From Massilia sp. Root418 (GTDB taxonomy: Bacteria; Pseudomonadota; Gammaproteobacteria; Burkholderiales; Burkholderiaceae_D): 64,000 bases of DNA. The stretch covers positions 1,074,036 to 1,138,035 of the forward strand of contig NZ_LMEC01000001.1 of assembly GCF_001425265.1 (NCBI RefSeq). The letters run 5' to 3'. The position numbers and the translations under genes are program-made. Positions within the stretch are counted from its first letter, which is position 1, and every line of letters begins with the position of its first letter. The notes under the pieces are model-generated. The model made no database searches and was not told the DNA's origin. It saw nothing but the letters and a program-made list of their open reading frames with translations. This document shows, piece after piece, positions 42,607 through 50,050 of this stretch.

Positions 42607-43401
42607 ATGGCCAGCACCCTCCTCCGCGGCAAGACCGCACTTGTCACCGGCTCCACCTCCGGCATCGGCCTGGGCATGGCGCGCGCGCTGGCGGCCGAAG
42701 GCGCCAACATCGTCTTCAACGGCTTCGGCGACGCCGCCGAAATCGCCCAATTGCAGAGCGACACGGCGCGCGAGTTCGGCGTGCAGGCGGCCTATCACAA
42801 CGCCGACATGTCGAAAGCCGCCGACATCGCCTCCCTGTTCGCCTTCGCGGCCGACAAGTTCGGCGGCATCGACGTGCTGGTCAACAATGCCGGCATCCAG
42901 CACGTGGCCAACGTGGAAGACTTCCCGGTCGAGAAATGGGACTCCATCATCGCCATCAACCTGACGTCGGCCTTCCACACCTCGCGCCTGGCGCTGCCGC
43001 ACATGCGCGCGCAGAACTGGGGCCGCATCATCAACCTGGCCTCGGCCCACGGCCTGGTGGGTTCGGCCGGCAAATCGGCATACGTGGCCGCCAAGCACGG
43101 CCTGGTGGGCCTGACCAAGGTCACCGCGCTGGAAACGGCGCAGACCGGGGTAACCGCCAACGCCATCTGCCCCGGCTTCGTGCTGACCCCGCTGGTGCAG
43201 AAGCAGGTGGATGCGCGCGCCCTGAAGGACGGCCTGAGCAACGAGGAAGCCAAGCAGGCGCTGCTGGCCGACAAGCAGCCCTCGGGCGAATTCGTCACGC
43301 CCGAGGAACTGGGCGCGCTGGCCGTGTTCCTGTGCAGCGACGCGGCCAAGCAGGTGCGCGGCGTGGCCTGGAATATGGACGGCGGCTGGGTGGCGCAGTA
43401 A
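42607..43401 (+). CDS. bdhA: D-3-hydroxybutyrate dehydrogenase
   Basis: 264 residues, a classical SDR. NAD site TGSTSGIGLGMA, NNAG motif, catalytic Ser-Tyr-Lys as ASAHGLVGSAGKSAYVAAKHG. The features NAGIQHVANVEDFP, CPGFVLTPLVQKQVD and LADKQPSGEFVTPEELG are typical of 3-hydroxybutyrate dehydrogenases that oxidise D-3-hydroxybutyrate to acetoacetate with NAD+. Together with ScoAB (48005-49363) it would feed polyhydroxybutyrate breakdown products into acetyl-CoA. A GC-rich stem-loop follows at 43424. Confidence 0.94.
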   Translation: MASTLLRGKTALVTGSTSGIGLGMARALAAEGANIVFNGFGDAAEIAQLQSDTAREFGVQAAYHNADMSKAADIASLFAFAADKFGGIDVLVNNAGIQHVANVEDFPVEKWDSIIAINLTSAFHTSRLALPHMRAQNWGRIINLASAHGLVGSAGKSAYVAAKHGLVGLTKVTALETAQTGVTANAICPGFVLTPLVQKQVDARALKDGLSNEEAKQALLADKQPSGEFVTPEELGALAVFLCSDAAKQVRGVAWNMDGGWVAQ

Positions 43402-43423
43402 GGCGGGGCACTCGGCATGGCCA

Positions 43424-43444
43424 GGCGCGGGCGCTGCCCGCGCC
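43424..43444 (+). terminator. GC-rich stem-loop after bdhA
   Basis: The nine-base arms GGCGCGGGC/GCCCGCGCC enclose a three-base loop, 22 bases after the bdhA stop. No T-run follows, so termination is uncertain. Confidence 0.4.
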
Positions 43445-43464
43445 ATGGTGGCCATTGTGGATGT

Positions 43465-43501
43465 CCGCAATGTGGTTAACCGCAATAGTGATTGCCACAA
43501 T
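43465..43501. promoter_or_regulatory. Three CC(G/A)CAAT repeats with 15-bp period upstream of dctA
   Basis: CCGCAAT (43465), CCGCAAT (43480) and CCACAAT (43495) are exactly 15 bp apart, and an inverted partner ATTGTGG lies at 43454-43460. The array ends 62 bases before the dctA start. It is probably a binding array for an unidentified regulator. C4-dicarboxylate transporters are often under two-component and catabolite control. Confidence 0.45.
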
Positions 43502-43563
43502 AGTCCACACAGTTATTTTCCCTCATGATCGGCCTCATTCGATTTATCAATGGGGAGACGAGC

Positions 43564-44886
43564 ATGAAAAAACCATTCTACAAAGTCCTGTACGTACAGG
43601 TCTTGTTCGCGATTGCGTGCGGCGTGCTGATGGGCATTTACCTGCCCACCGACGCCGTGGCCATGAAGCCGCTCGGCGACGGCTTCATCAAGCTGATCAA
43701 GATGATCATCGCCCCGGTGATCTTCTGCACCGTGGTTTCCGGCATTGCCGGCATGCAGGACGTCAAGAAAATCGGCCGCGTCGGCGGCAAGGCCCTGCTG
43801 TACTTTGAAGTGGTGTCCACCTTCGCGCTGGTGATCGGCCTGTTCGTGGCCAACCTGCTGCGCCCGGGCGACGGCTTCAACGTCGATCCAGCCACCCTGG
43901 ACACCAAGGCCATCGCCCAGTACACCGAGAAGGCCAAGCACCAGACCACCACAGACTTCGTGATGAACATCATCCCGAACACCGTGGTGGACGCCTTCGC
44001 CAAGGGCGACATCCTGCAAGTGCTGCTGATTTCCGTGCTGTTCGGCTTCGCGCTGTCGCTGCTGGGTGAAAAAGGCCGTCCGCTGGCCAAGCTGATCGAC
44101 GACCTGGCGCACGCCATCTTCGGCATCGTCAACATCGTCATGAAAGTGGCACCGATCGGCGCGTTCGGCGCCATGGCCTTCACCATCGGCAAATACGGCA
44201 TCGATTCGCTGCTGCCGCTGGCCAAGCTGATGGGTTCGTTCTACCTGACCTGCTTGCTGTTCATCTTCATCGTGCTCGGCTCGATCGCCAAGTTCACCGG
44301 CTTCTCGATCACCCGCTTCATCAACTACATCAAGGAAGAACTGCTGATCGTGCTGGGCACCAGCTCGTCGGAAAGCGCCCTGCCTTCGCTGATGCGCAAG
44401 CTGGAAAAACTGGGCTGCGCCAAGCCCGTGGTGGGCCTGGTGGTCCCGACCGGCTACTCCTTCAACCTGGACGGCACCAACATCTACATGACCATGGCGG
44501 CCCTGTTCGTGGCCCAGGCCACCAACACCGACCTGACCCTGGGCCAGGAACTGACCATCCTGGCGGTGGCGATGCTGACCTCCAAGGGGGCGTCCGGCAT
44601 CACCGGCGCCGGCTTCATCACCCTGGCCGCCACCCTGGCCGTGGTGCCGACCATCCCGGTGGCGGGCATGGCGCTGATCCTGGGTATCGACCGCTTCATG
44701 AGCGAGGCCCGCGCGCTGACCAACTTCATCGGCAACGGCGTGGCCGCCGTGGTGGTGTCGAAGTGGGAAAACGAGCTGGACATGGACACCATGCAGCGCG
44801 AACTGGCCAACCCTTCGGCCATGGGCGACAGCTACGCCGCCGAGCCGGCGGCCGTCCCGGCACCGGCACCGGCCAAGGCGGCGTAA
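43564..44886 (+). CDS. dctA: C4-dicarboxylate/proton symporter
   Basis: 440 residues from the ATG at 43564 behind GGGGAGA. A DAACS-family carrier with [30 protein letters not shown], the re-entrant loop motif [38 protein letters not shown] and [20 protein letters not shown]. These match DctA, which takes up succinate, fumarate and malate into the cytoplasm. The C-terminal tail is Ala/Pro-rich. A short upstream in-frame ATG at 43525 has no ribosome site. It is convergent with the PEP-CTERM gene, seven bases away. Confidence 0.95.
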   Translation: MKKPFYKVLYVQVLFAIACGVLMGIYLPTDAVAMKPLGDGFIKLIKMIIAPVIFCTVVSGIAGMQDVKKIGRVGGKALLYFEVVSTFALVIGLFVANLLRPGDGFNVDPATLDTKAIAQYTEKAKHQTTTDFVMNIIPNTVVDAFAKGDILQVLLISVLFGFALSLLGEKGRPLAKLIDDLAHAIFGIVNIVMKVAPIGAFGAMAFTIGKYGIDSLLPLAKLMGSFYLTCLLFIFIVLGSIAKFTGFSITRFINYIKEELLIVLGTSSSESALPSLMRKLEKLGCAKPVVGLVVPTGYSFNLDGTNIYMTMAALFVAQATNTDLTLGQELTILAVAMLTSKGASGITGAGFITLAATLAVVPTIPVAGMALILGIDRFMSEARALTNFIGNGVAAVVVSKWENELDMDTMQRELANPSAMGDSYAAEPAAVPAPAPAKAA

Positions 44887-44893
44887 TTCCCCG

Positions 44894-45562
44894 CTAGCCT
44901 CCCCCTGCGGCGGTGCGCTTCCTGCGCACCGCCGCCAGTCCCAGCAGCCCTCCAGCCAGCAGCAGCGCCGACGCCGGTTCCGGCACCCCCACCCTCACCT
45001 CATCGATCGCGCTGCCGCTGAAACCGCTTTGCCGGTTGGCGGTGGAAAAGGCGTAATAGCGCACTTCGTCGAAACCGCCCGCGTCGGCCAGGCCCAGCAC
45101 CGCGCCGTGCGGCTGGCTGAAATTGCCCGCCCCGGTCTGCACGCTATCGTTGAACGTCTTCCAGTAGCCGTTCAGGTTCAGGTAGCTGCTGTCCGCCGCA
45201 AACTCCACCTTGTAGAAGTCCAGCCCGCTCGCCAGGCGGATGCTGATGTAGACGTTGTTGCCGGACGAGGCCATGTAGTTGCCGCTGAAGGCCGGGCTCA
45301 GGTCGGCGGGCGCGTGGTAGCAGTTCACGCCCGCGTAGCCGCAGCCGTTGTTGTTGGCCGAACCGTTGTAGGCAAACAGCAGGCCGTCCTCCACATAGCC
45401 GCTGGCCATGCCGGTGTTGAGCTCGAAGTGGGCGGCGTTGGTGACGGTCTTCACCGCCGAGCCGCTGCCCAGGGTGGCCAGCACGGCAGCGGCCGCGCCG
45501 CCCGGCAGCAGCATGGGGGCGCAGGCGGCTGCCAGCACGCAGCACAGGGTACGCTTCTTCAT
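44894..45562 (-). CDS. PEP-CTERM sorting-domain protein
   Basis: 222 residues from the ATG at 45562. The signal peptide is MKKRTLCCVLAAACAPMLLPGGAAA. The middle is a beta-rich exported domain with paired cysteines (GCGYAGVNCYH). The C-terminal sorting signal is VPEPASALLLAGGLLGLAAVRRKR: PEP box, hydrophobic helix, Arg/Lys tail. Such proteins are anchored and then processed by an exosortase (EpsH/XrtA type), whose gene is not in the window. The role is unknown. It starts 12 bases from the end of the rhamnogalacturonan lyase gene, so both may be expressed together. Confidence 0.9.
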   Translation of the reverse strand: MKKRTLCCVLAAACAPMLLPGGAAAAVLATLGSGSAVKTVTNAAHFELNTGMASGYVEDGLLFAYNGSANNNGCGYAGVNCYHAPADLSPAFSGNYMASSGNNVYISIRLASGLDFYKVEFAADSSYLNLNGYWKTFNDSVQTGAGNFSQPHGAVLGLADAGGFDEVRYYAFSTANRQSGFSGSAIDEVRVGVPEPASALLLAGGLLGLAAVRRKRTAAGGG

Positions 45563-45573
45563 CGTCGCGCGCC

Positions 45574-47307
45574 TCATTGCCGCACCATGTCCACGGCATC
45601 CCAGGCATAGCCCGGGCTCAAATAGGTGACGCCGCTGGAGCCGCTGATGGCGGTCAATGTCAGCACGTTTTGTCCCACCTGCAGTTCCGAGGCTGGCACG
45701 CTAAAGGTGTACATAGTGTTGTTGCCGCGATAGGTGCCCACCGTGAGCGTGCGGGTGGACGGCTGCGTGGACGGCGCAGGATTGGCCGGTATCCAGCCGT
45801 TGATCTGGGGCTTGGGCCGGCCGCCCGCGAAAGCGGCGGTAATGCCCAGGCGCAGCTGGTAGTCGGCGATCTGGCTCTGCGTGAGGTTGAACTTGATGGT
45901 CAGGGTGCCGTTCACGTCCTTCCACTGGTAGGCCGGAAAGCCGGTGGCGGCATTCGCGCTGCCAACCTGGTACTCGCCCGGCGCCCAGGACGCCATGCGC
46001 ACGTCCGACGGGTGCATGGTGGTGAGCTTGCCGCCATTGATGAACTCGGCCGGCGTACCGTCCCAGTCGCCGATGCGCCACAGCGGCGCCGCCGCGCTGG
46101 GGTCGCCCGTGATGGCGATGGTGTTCAGCGCCACCGTGCCGCCCGCTGTCACGGTCACGCTGCGGGTATCGACCGCATACTCGTTCTTGTAGACTTTCAT
46201 GGTGTACGTGCCAGGCAGCATGCCGGCGCTGTCGAAGTGGCCGGTGGCCGCGTCGGCCTTGGCCCAGTATTGCGCGGTGGCGTTGGCGAAGCCCACCGTG
46301 TACTCGTAGCCGGGATCGCGCCCCGTGATCCCCACGCCCGCCACGCGGCCGCGCCCCGCCGGGCCCACGTAGCCCGTCAAGCCCAGGCCGCTGAAGAAGG
46401 AGGTATCCACCGCGCCGGGGGCGCTGCCGTCGTTGAACACCAGGGTGTAGCTGTTGAGGATATTGGTGCGCAAGGCCTCGGTCTGCGCCTCGCCGTAGTT
46501 GACGATGTAGGTCAGCTCCTGGTTGGTGGCGGTGGCCTGGTTCAGCAGGCTGCGGTAGAACGGTCCGCCGGAATTGCCCTCGTTGTTATCGCGCACCACC
46601 CACATGCCGGCCGTGGCGCTGGTGGCGCCGATGTACTGCCAGTCCTTCAGGCGCATATTGGAATAGTGCTTGGAGCGGGTTTCGCCGTTCGGCAGGCCAA
46701 ACACATCGCCCGACTCCACCGTGCTGGTGGTGCCGCGCAGGTCGGACGGCACCGGGCCGTTGGGCAGTGCGCCGATCGGCACACGCAGGATGAAGCGCGC
46801 CAGGTTCAGCGTGTTGGGCTCGCTGGTGAAGTAGGTACCCATGTAGATGTTGTTGATGCCCTTCCTGACAATGTAATAGTGAGTCAGGTTGCCCGCCACG
46901 ACCGTCACCTTGATGGTGTCCGTGCCCACCGTTTCAGCATTCACGCTGACGGCGGATATGCCGGTGTACAGGTAGTCGAAACCCGAATTGACCTGGCTGC
47001 CGCGCGACTGGTCCTGGTACTGCACGCCGTTGTAGACCATGGAGGCGATGTCGCCGGCCGACTGGGTGCTCACCCCGTTGTCGGTGCGGCGGATCTTGAA
47101 CACCAGGCCGGCGCCGGTATCGACGGTGTAGAAGTTGGCGTCCGAGCTCAGGCCGAAGCTGGCAGCCTCGGCCAGCGCCGAGCTGCCGCTCAGCGCGAGG
47201 CGCAGCGGGGCCTTGGCCTGGCTGGACTCGACGGGGTCGCTGCCGCCGCAGCCGGCTGCCAGCATCAGCACGGCGAGGCCGGCCGCCGGGGTCTTCAGGA
47301 TTTGCAT
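45574..47307 (-). CDS. Rhamnogalacturonan lyase (PL4-type) lipoprotein
   Basis: 577 residues. The lipobox LMLAAGCGGS indicates a lipoprotein. The catalytic beta-super-sandwich domain (FGLSSDANFYTVDTGAGLVFKIRRTDNG, SNMRLKDWQYIGATS) is followed by a fibronectin-like domain (GRVAGVGITGRDPGYEYTV) and a carbohydrate-binding domain (APLWRIGDWDGTPAEFING). This three-part order is that of polysaccharide lyase family 4, which cleaves the rhamnose-galacturonate backbone of pectin by beta-elimination. It suggests use of plant cell-wall material. The catalytic Lys/His pair was not assigned with certainty. Confidence 0.9.
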   Translation of the reverse strand: MQILKTPAAGLAVLMLAAGCGGSDPVESSQAKAPLRLALSGSSALAEAASFGLSSDANFYTVDTGAGLVFKIRRTDNGVSTQSAGDIASMVYNGVQYQDQSRGSQVNSGFDYLYTGISAVSVNAETVGTDTIKVTVVAGNLTHYYIVRKGINNIYMGTYFTSEPNTLNLARFILRVPIGALPNGPVPSDLRGTTSTVESGDVFGLPNGETRSKHYSNMRLKDWQYIGATSATAGMWVVRDNNEGNSGGPFYRSLLNQATATNQELTYIVNYGEAQTEALRTNILNSYTLVFNDGSAPGAVDTSFFSGLGLTGYVGPAGRGRVAGVGITGRDPGYEYTVGFANATAQYWAKADAATGHFDSAGMLPGTYTMKVYKNEYAVDTRSVTVTAGGTVALNTIAITGDPSAAAPLWRIGDWDGTPAEFINGGKLTTMHPSDVRMASWAPGEYQVGSANAATGFPAYQWKDVNGTLTIKFNLTQSQIADYQLRLGITAAFAGGRPKPQINGWIPANPAPSTQPSTRTLTVGTYRGNNTMYTFSVPASELQVGQNVLTLTAISGSSGVTYLSPGYAWDAVDMVRQ

Positions 47308-47489
47308 GGTGTCTCCAATTGTTAATTTTTTGTAGGAGAACCAAGTATCAATTTCTCTTCTTCAGGAGGTCAACAGCGCATGCCGGCGTGGCGCCAAAGA
47401 ATCACCGTGTTGATTGGCCGGACCGCTTTGGCGGCGCGAAAGCGGCTGAAAAGCCACATTTTGCGGGCCAGGGCGGGATGCGGTAGAGT

Positions 47490-47963
47490 ATGGCCATGAC
47501 AACCACCATTACCCGCGCCACCCTCGCCGACCTGCAAGATACCCAAGCCCTGCTCTACGAGTACTTCGACGCCATCGGCGTGGTGGTGCGCGACGCGCCT
47601 GAAGACATCATCGCCTTCCTGTCCGAACCGCACTCGGCGCTTTGGCTGGCTTACGAAGACGGCCAGGCGGCCGGCTGCGTCGCCCTGCGCGCCCTGCCGC
47701 TGCCGGACACGGCGCGCGCCACCGAGTGCAAGCGCCTGTATGTAAAGCCCGCGTTCCGGGGCCGCGGCATTGCCGCTGCGCTGCTGGAGGCGATGGAAAC
47801 GCACGCCGTCGCCAGCGGCGCCGCCTGGATCTACCTCGACAGCAAGGACGACCTGGCCGAAGCGCTGCGCCAGTACCAGCGCCGCGGCTACCAGCCCTGC
47901 GCCCGCTACAACGACAACCCGCAAGCCACCATCTTCATGCGCAAGGCGCTGGCGCAGGCGTAA
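47490..47963 (+). CDS. GNAT-family N-acetyltransferase
   Basis: 157 residues. Acetyl-CoA-binding motif A reads ECKRLYVKPAFRGRGIAAALLEAMETHA, followed by AWIYLDSKDDLAEALRQYQRRGYQP, the usual GNAT ending. The substrate (amino acid, antibiotic or protein) cannot be told. An alternative ATG at 47496 would remove two residues. It is convergent with scoB; a hairpin at 47962-47987 separates them. Confidence 0.88.
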   Translation: MAMTTTITRATLADLQDTQALLYEYFDAIGVVVRDAPEDIIAFLSEPHSALWLAYEDGQAAGCVALRALPLPDTARATECKRLYVKPAFRGRGIAAALLEAMETHAVASGAAWIYLDSKDDLAEALRQYQRRGYQPCARYNDNPQATIFMRKALAQA

Positions 47964-47987
47964 AAAAAGCACGCCGCAGCGTGCTTT
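47962..47987 (-). terminator. Terminator of the scoAB operon
   Basis: The nine-base arms AAAGCACGC/GCGTGCTTT enclose a four-base loop. On the minus strand the stem runs into seven T residues. It is 18 bases after the scoB stop and may also slow the convergent GNAT transcript. Confidence 0.8.
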
Positions 47988-48004
47988 CCAGGGGCCGCGC
48001 CGGC

Positions 48005-48655
48005 TTACAGCGCGGAGAAGTCCAGCCCGGCGCCGGTGGCGGCGGCGATCTGCTCTTTGCTCACGCCCGGCGCCAGTTCTGTCACCTTCAGGCCGGCCGG
48101 GGTCACTTCCATTACGCCCAGGTCGGTAATCACCAGGTCCACCACGCCCACGCCGGTCAGCGGCAGGTCGCATTTCTTGAGCAGCTTGTGCGAAGTGCTG
48201 CCGTCCTTGGCGGTGGCCACGTGCTCCATCAGCACCACCACTTTTTTCACGCCGGCCACCAGGTCCATGGCGCCGCCCATGCCCTTCACCATTTTGCCGG
48301 GGATCATCCAGTTGGCCAGGTCGCCCTGCTCGGACACCTGCATCGCGCCCAGGATGGCCAGGTTGATCTTGCCGCCGCGGATCATGCCAAAGGAATCGGC
48401 CGAGCTGAAGTAGGCCGAACCGGGCAGCGCCGTCACGGTCTGCTTGCCGGCGTTGATCAGGTCGGCGTCGATTTCCTCTTCGGTCGGGAAGGGGCCGATG
48501 CCGAGCAGGCCGTTTTCCGACTGCAGATACACTTCGATGTCGTCCGGCACATAGTTGGCCACCAGCGTGGGCAGGCCGATGCCGAGGTTCACGTAAAAGC
48601 CGTCCTGCAGTTCCTTTGCCGCGCGCGCGGCCATTTCATCACGAGTCCATGCCAT
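48005..48655 (-). CDS. scoB: 3-oxoacid CoA-transferase subunit B
   Basis: 216 residues beginning [19 protein letters not shown], with the catalytic-glutamate motif [32 protein letters not shown] is also typical. ScoB with ScoA moves CoA from succinyl-CoA to acetoacetate, giving acetoacetyl-CoA. AGGAG precedes the ATG, nine bases after the scoA stop. Confidence 0.95.
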   Translation of the reverse strand: MAWTRDEMAARAAKELQDGFYVNLGIGLPTLVANYVPDDIEVYLQSENGLLGIGPFPTEEEIDADLINAGKQTVTALPGSAYFSSADSFGMIRGGKINLAILGAMQVSEQGDLANWMIPGKMVKGMGGAMDLVAGVKKVVVLMEHVATAKDGSTSHKLLKKCDLPLTGVGVVDLVITDLGVMEVTPAGLKVTELAPGVSKEQIAAATGAGLDFSAL

Positions 48656-48664
48656 GTCTGTCTC

Positions 48665-49363
48665 CTAGTTGGCGCGCACGGTGCGCTGTTCGATACGTTT
48701 TTCCGGCGTCGCGTTCACTACGATGCGATGCACGAAAATGCCCGGGGTATGCACGGCGTCCGGATCGATCTCGCCCACTTCCACCAGCTGCTCGACTTCC
48801 ACGATGGTGATCTTGCCCGCGGCGGCCACGTTCGGGTTGAAGTTGCGGGCCGTCTTGCGGAACACCAGGTTACCGGCCTTGTCGGCCTTCCACGCTTTCA
48901 CCAGCGACACGTCGGCCACCAGCGAGCGCTCCATCACGTACTGCTCGCCGTCGAATTCGCGGATTTCCTTGCCGTCGGCAACGATGGTGCCCACGCCGGT
49001 CTTGGTGAAGAAGGCCGGGATGCCGGCGCCGCCGGCGCGCAGCTTCTCGGCCAGGGTGCCTTGCGGCGTGAACTCCAGTTCCAGCTCGCCGGCCAGGTAC
49101 TGGCGCGCGAATTCCTTGTTTTCGCCCACGTAGGAGGCGATCATCTTGCGGATCTGGCGCGTTTCCAGCAGCTGGCCCAGGCCGAAGCCGTCCACCCCGG
49201 CGTTGTTCGAAATGGCGGTCAGTTGCTTGACGCCGCTGTCGCGCAGGGCGCCGATCAGCGCCTCGGGAATGCCGCACAGGCCGAAGCCGCCGACGGCAAT
49301 GGTTTGCCCATCCTGCACAATACCGGCCAGGGCGGCGGCGGCATCGGGATACACTTTATTCAT
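48665..49363 (-). CDS. scoA: 3-oxoacid CoA-transferase subunit A
   Basis: 232 residues: MNKVYPDAAAALAGIVQDGQTIAVGGFGLCGIPEALIGAL with the CoA-binding GGFGLCGIP motif. Then SYVGENKEF, GAGIPAFFTKTGVGT and KAWKADKAGNLVFRKTARNFNP. It is the A subunit partner of ScoB. The operon is divergent from a PAS-LuxR regulator gene with 106 bases between, so that regulator is a candidate for its control. Confidence 0.95.
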   Translation of the reverse strand: MNKVYPDAAAALAGIVQDGQTIAVGGFGLCGIPEALIGALRDSGVKQLTAISNNAGVDGFGLGQLLETRQIRKMIASYVGENKEFARQYLAGELELEFTPQGTLAEKLRAGGAGIPAFFTKTGVGTIVADGKEIREFDGEQYVMERSLVADVSLVKAWKADKAGNLVFRKTARNFNPNVAAAGKITIVEVEQLVEVGEIDPDAVHTPGIFVHRIVVNATPEKRIEQRTVRAN

Positions 49364-49469
49364 ACATCTCCCTTATGTTTTGATAAGCTTGCACTGTTGT
49401 TCACATGGGGTATCAGCATAGAATACGCCTAGTGAAACCACAATACCGTAGAACTACCGGCCCGCAACG

Positions 49470-50030
49470 ATGAACGCACCGCTCGCAATCGACTACGAAA
49501 CCATCTTCCTGCATGCGCCGGTAGGAATGTGCATCTCGGAGAACCGCACCATCCAGTCCTGCAACGAGGCGCTGGCCGCCATGTTCGGCTATCCGCGCGA
49601 AGCGCTGGTGGGCAAATCGTTCTGCCTGCTCTACCCCTCGCCGGACGAGTTCATCCGCACCGGCGACCGCATCATCCCCATCATGAACGCCAAGGGCCGC
49701 TATTCGGACGAGCGCATCATGCGCCGCGCGAACGGCGAGCTGTTCTGGTGCCACGTGACCGGCCACGCGCTCAGGGCGCGCGAGCCGCTCGGGCCCGGTA
49801 TCTGGACCTTCGAGGACGTGAGCGAAAAACGCCCCGTGACGGCCGAGCTGACCCCGCGCGAACGCGAGATCGCCGCGCTGCTGGTGGAGGGCAAGACCAG
49901 CAAGGTGATCGCGCGCCAGATCGACCTCAGCCCGCGCACGGTGGAAATGCACCGCGCGCGCCTGATGCGCAAGTTCGAGGCGGCCACCTCGTCCGAGCTG
50001 GTGCACAAGCTGGTGGGCGTGCAGCTGTAG
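49470..50030 (+). CDS. PAS-domain LuxR-type transcriptional regulator
   Basis: 186 residues. One PAS fold (about 10-115: FLHAPVGMCISENRTIQSCNEALAAMFGYPREALVGKSF and a conserved FWCHVTGHAL strand) is joined to a LuxR HTH (LTPREREIAALLVEGKTSKVIARQIDLSPRTVEMHRARLMRKF). No receiver domain is present, so it is a one-component sensor of a small ligand or redox state. It diverges from scoAB and may control ketone-body use; this is inference from position. Confidence 0.92.
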   Translation: MNAPLAIDYETIFLHAPVGMCISENRTIQSCNEALAAMFGYPREALVGKSFCLLYPSPDEFIRTGDRIIPIMNAKGRYSDERIMRRANGELFWCHVTGHALRAREPLGPGIWTFEDVSEKRPVTAELTPREREIAALLVEGKTSKVIARQIDLSPRTVEMHRARLMRKFEAATSSELVHKLVGVQL

Positions 50031-50050
50031 CGCGGCCCCCGCAGGCCAGT

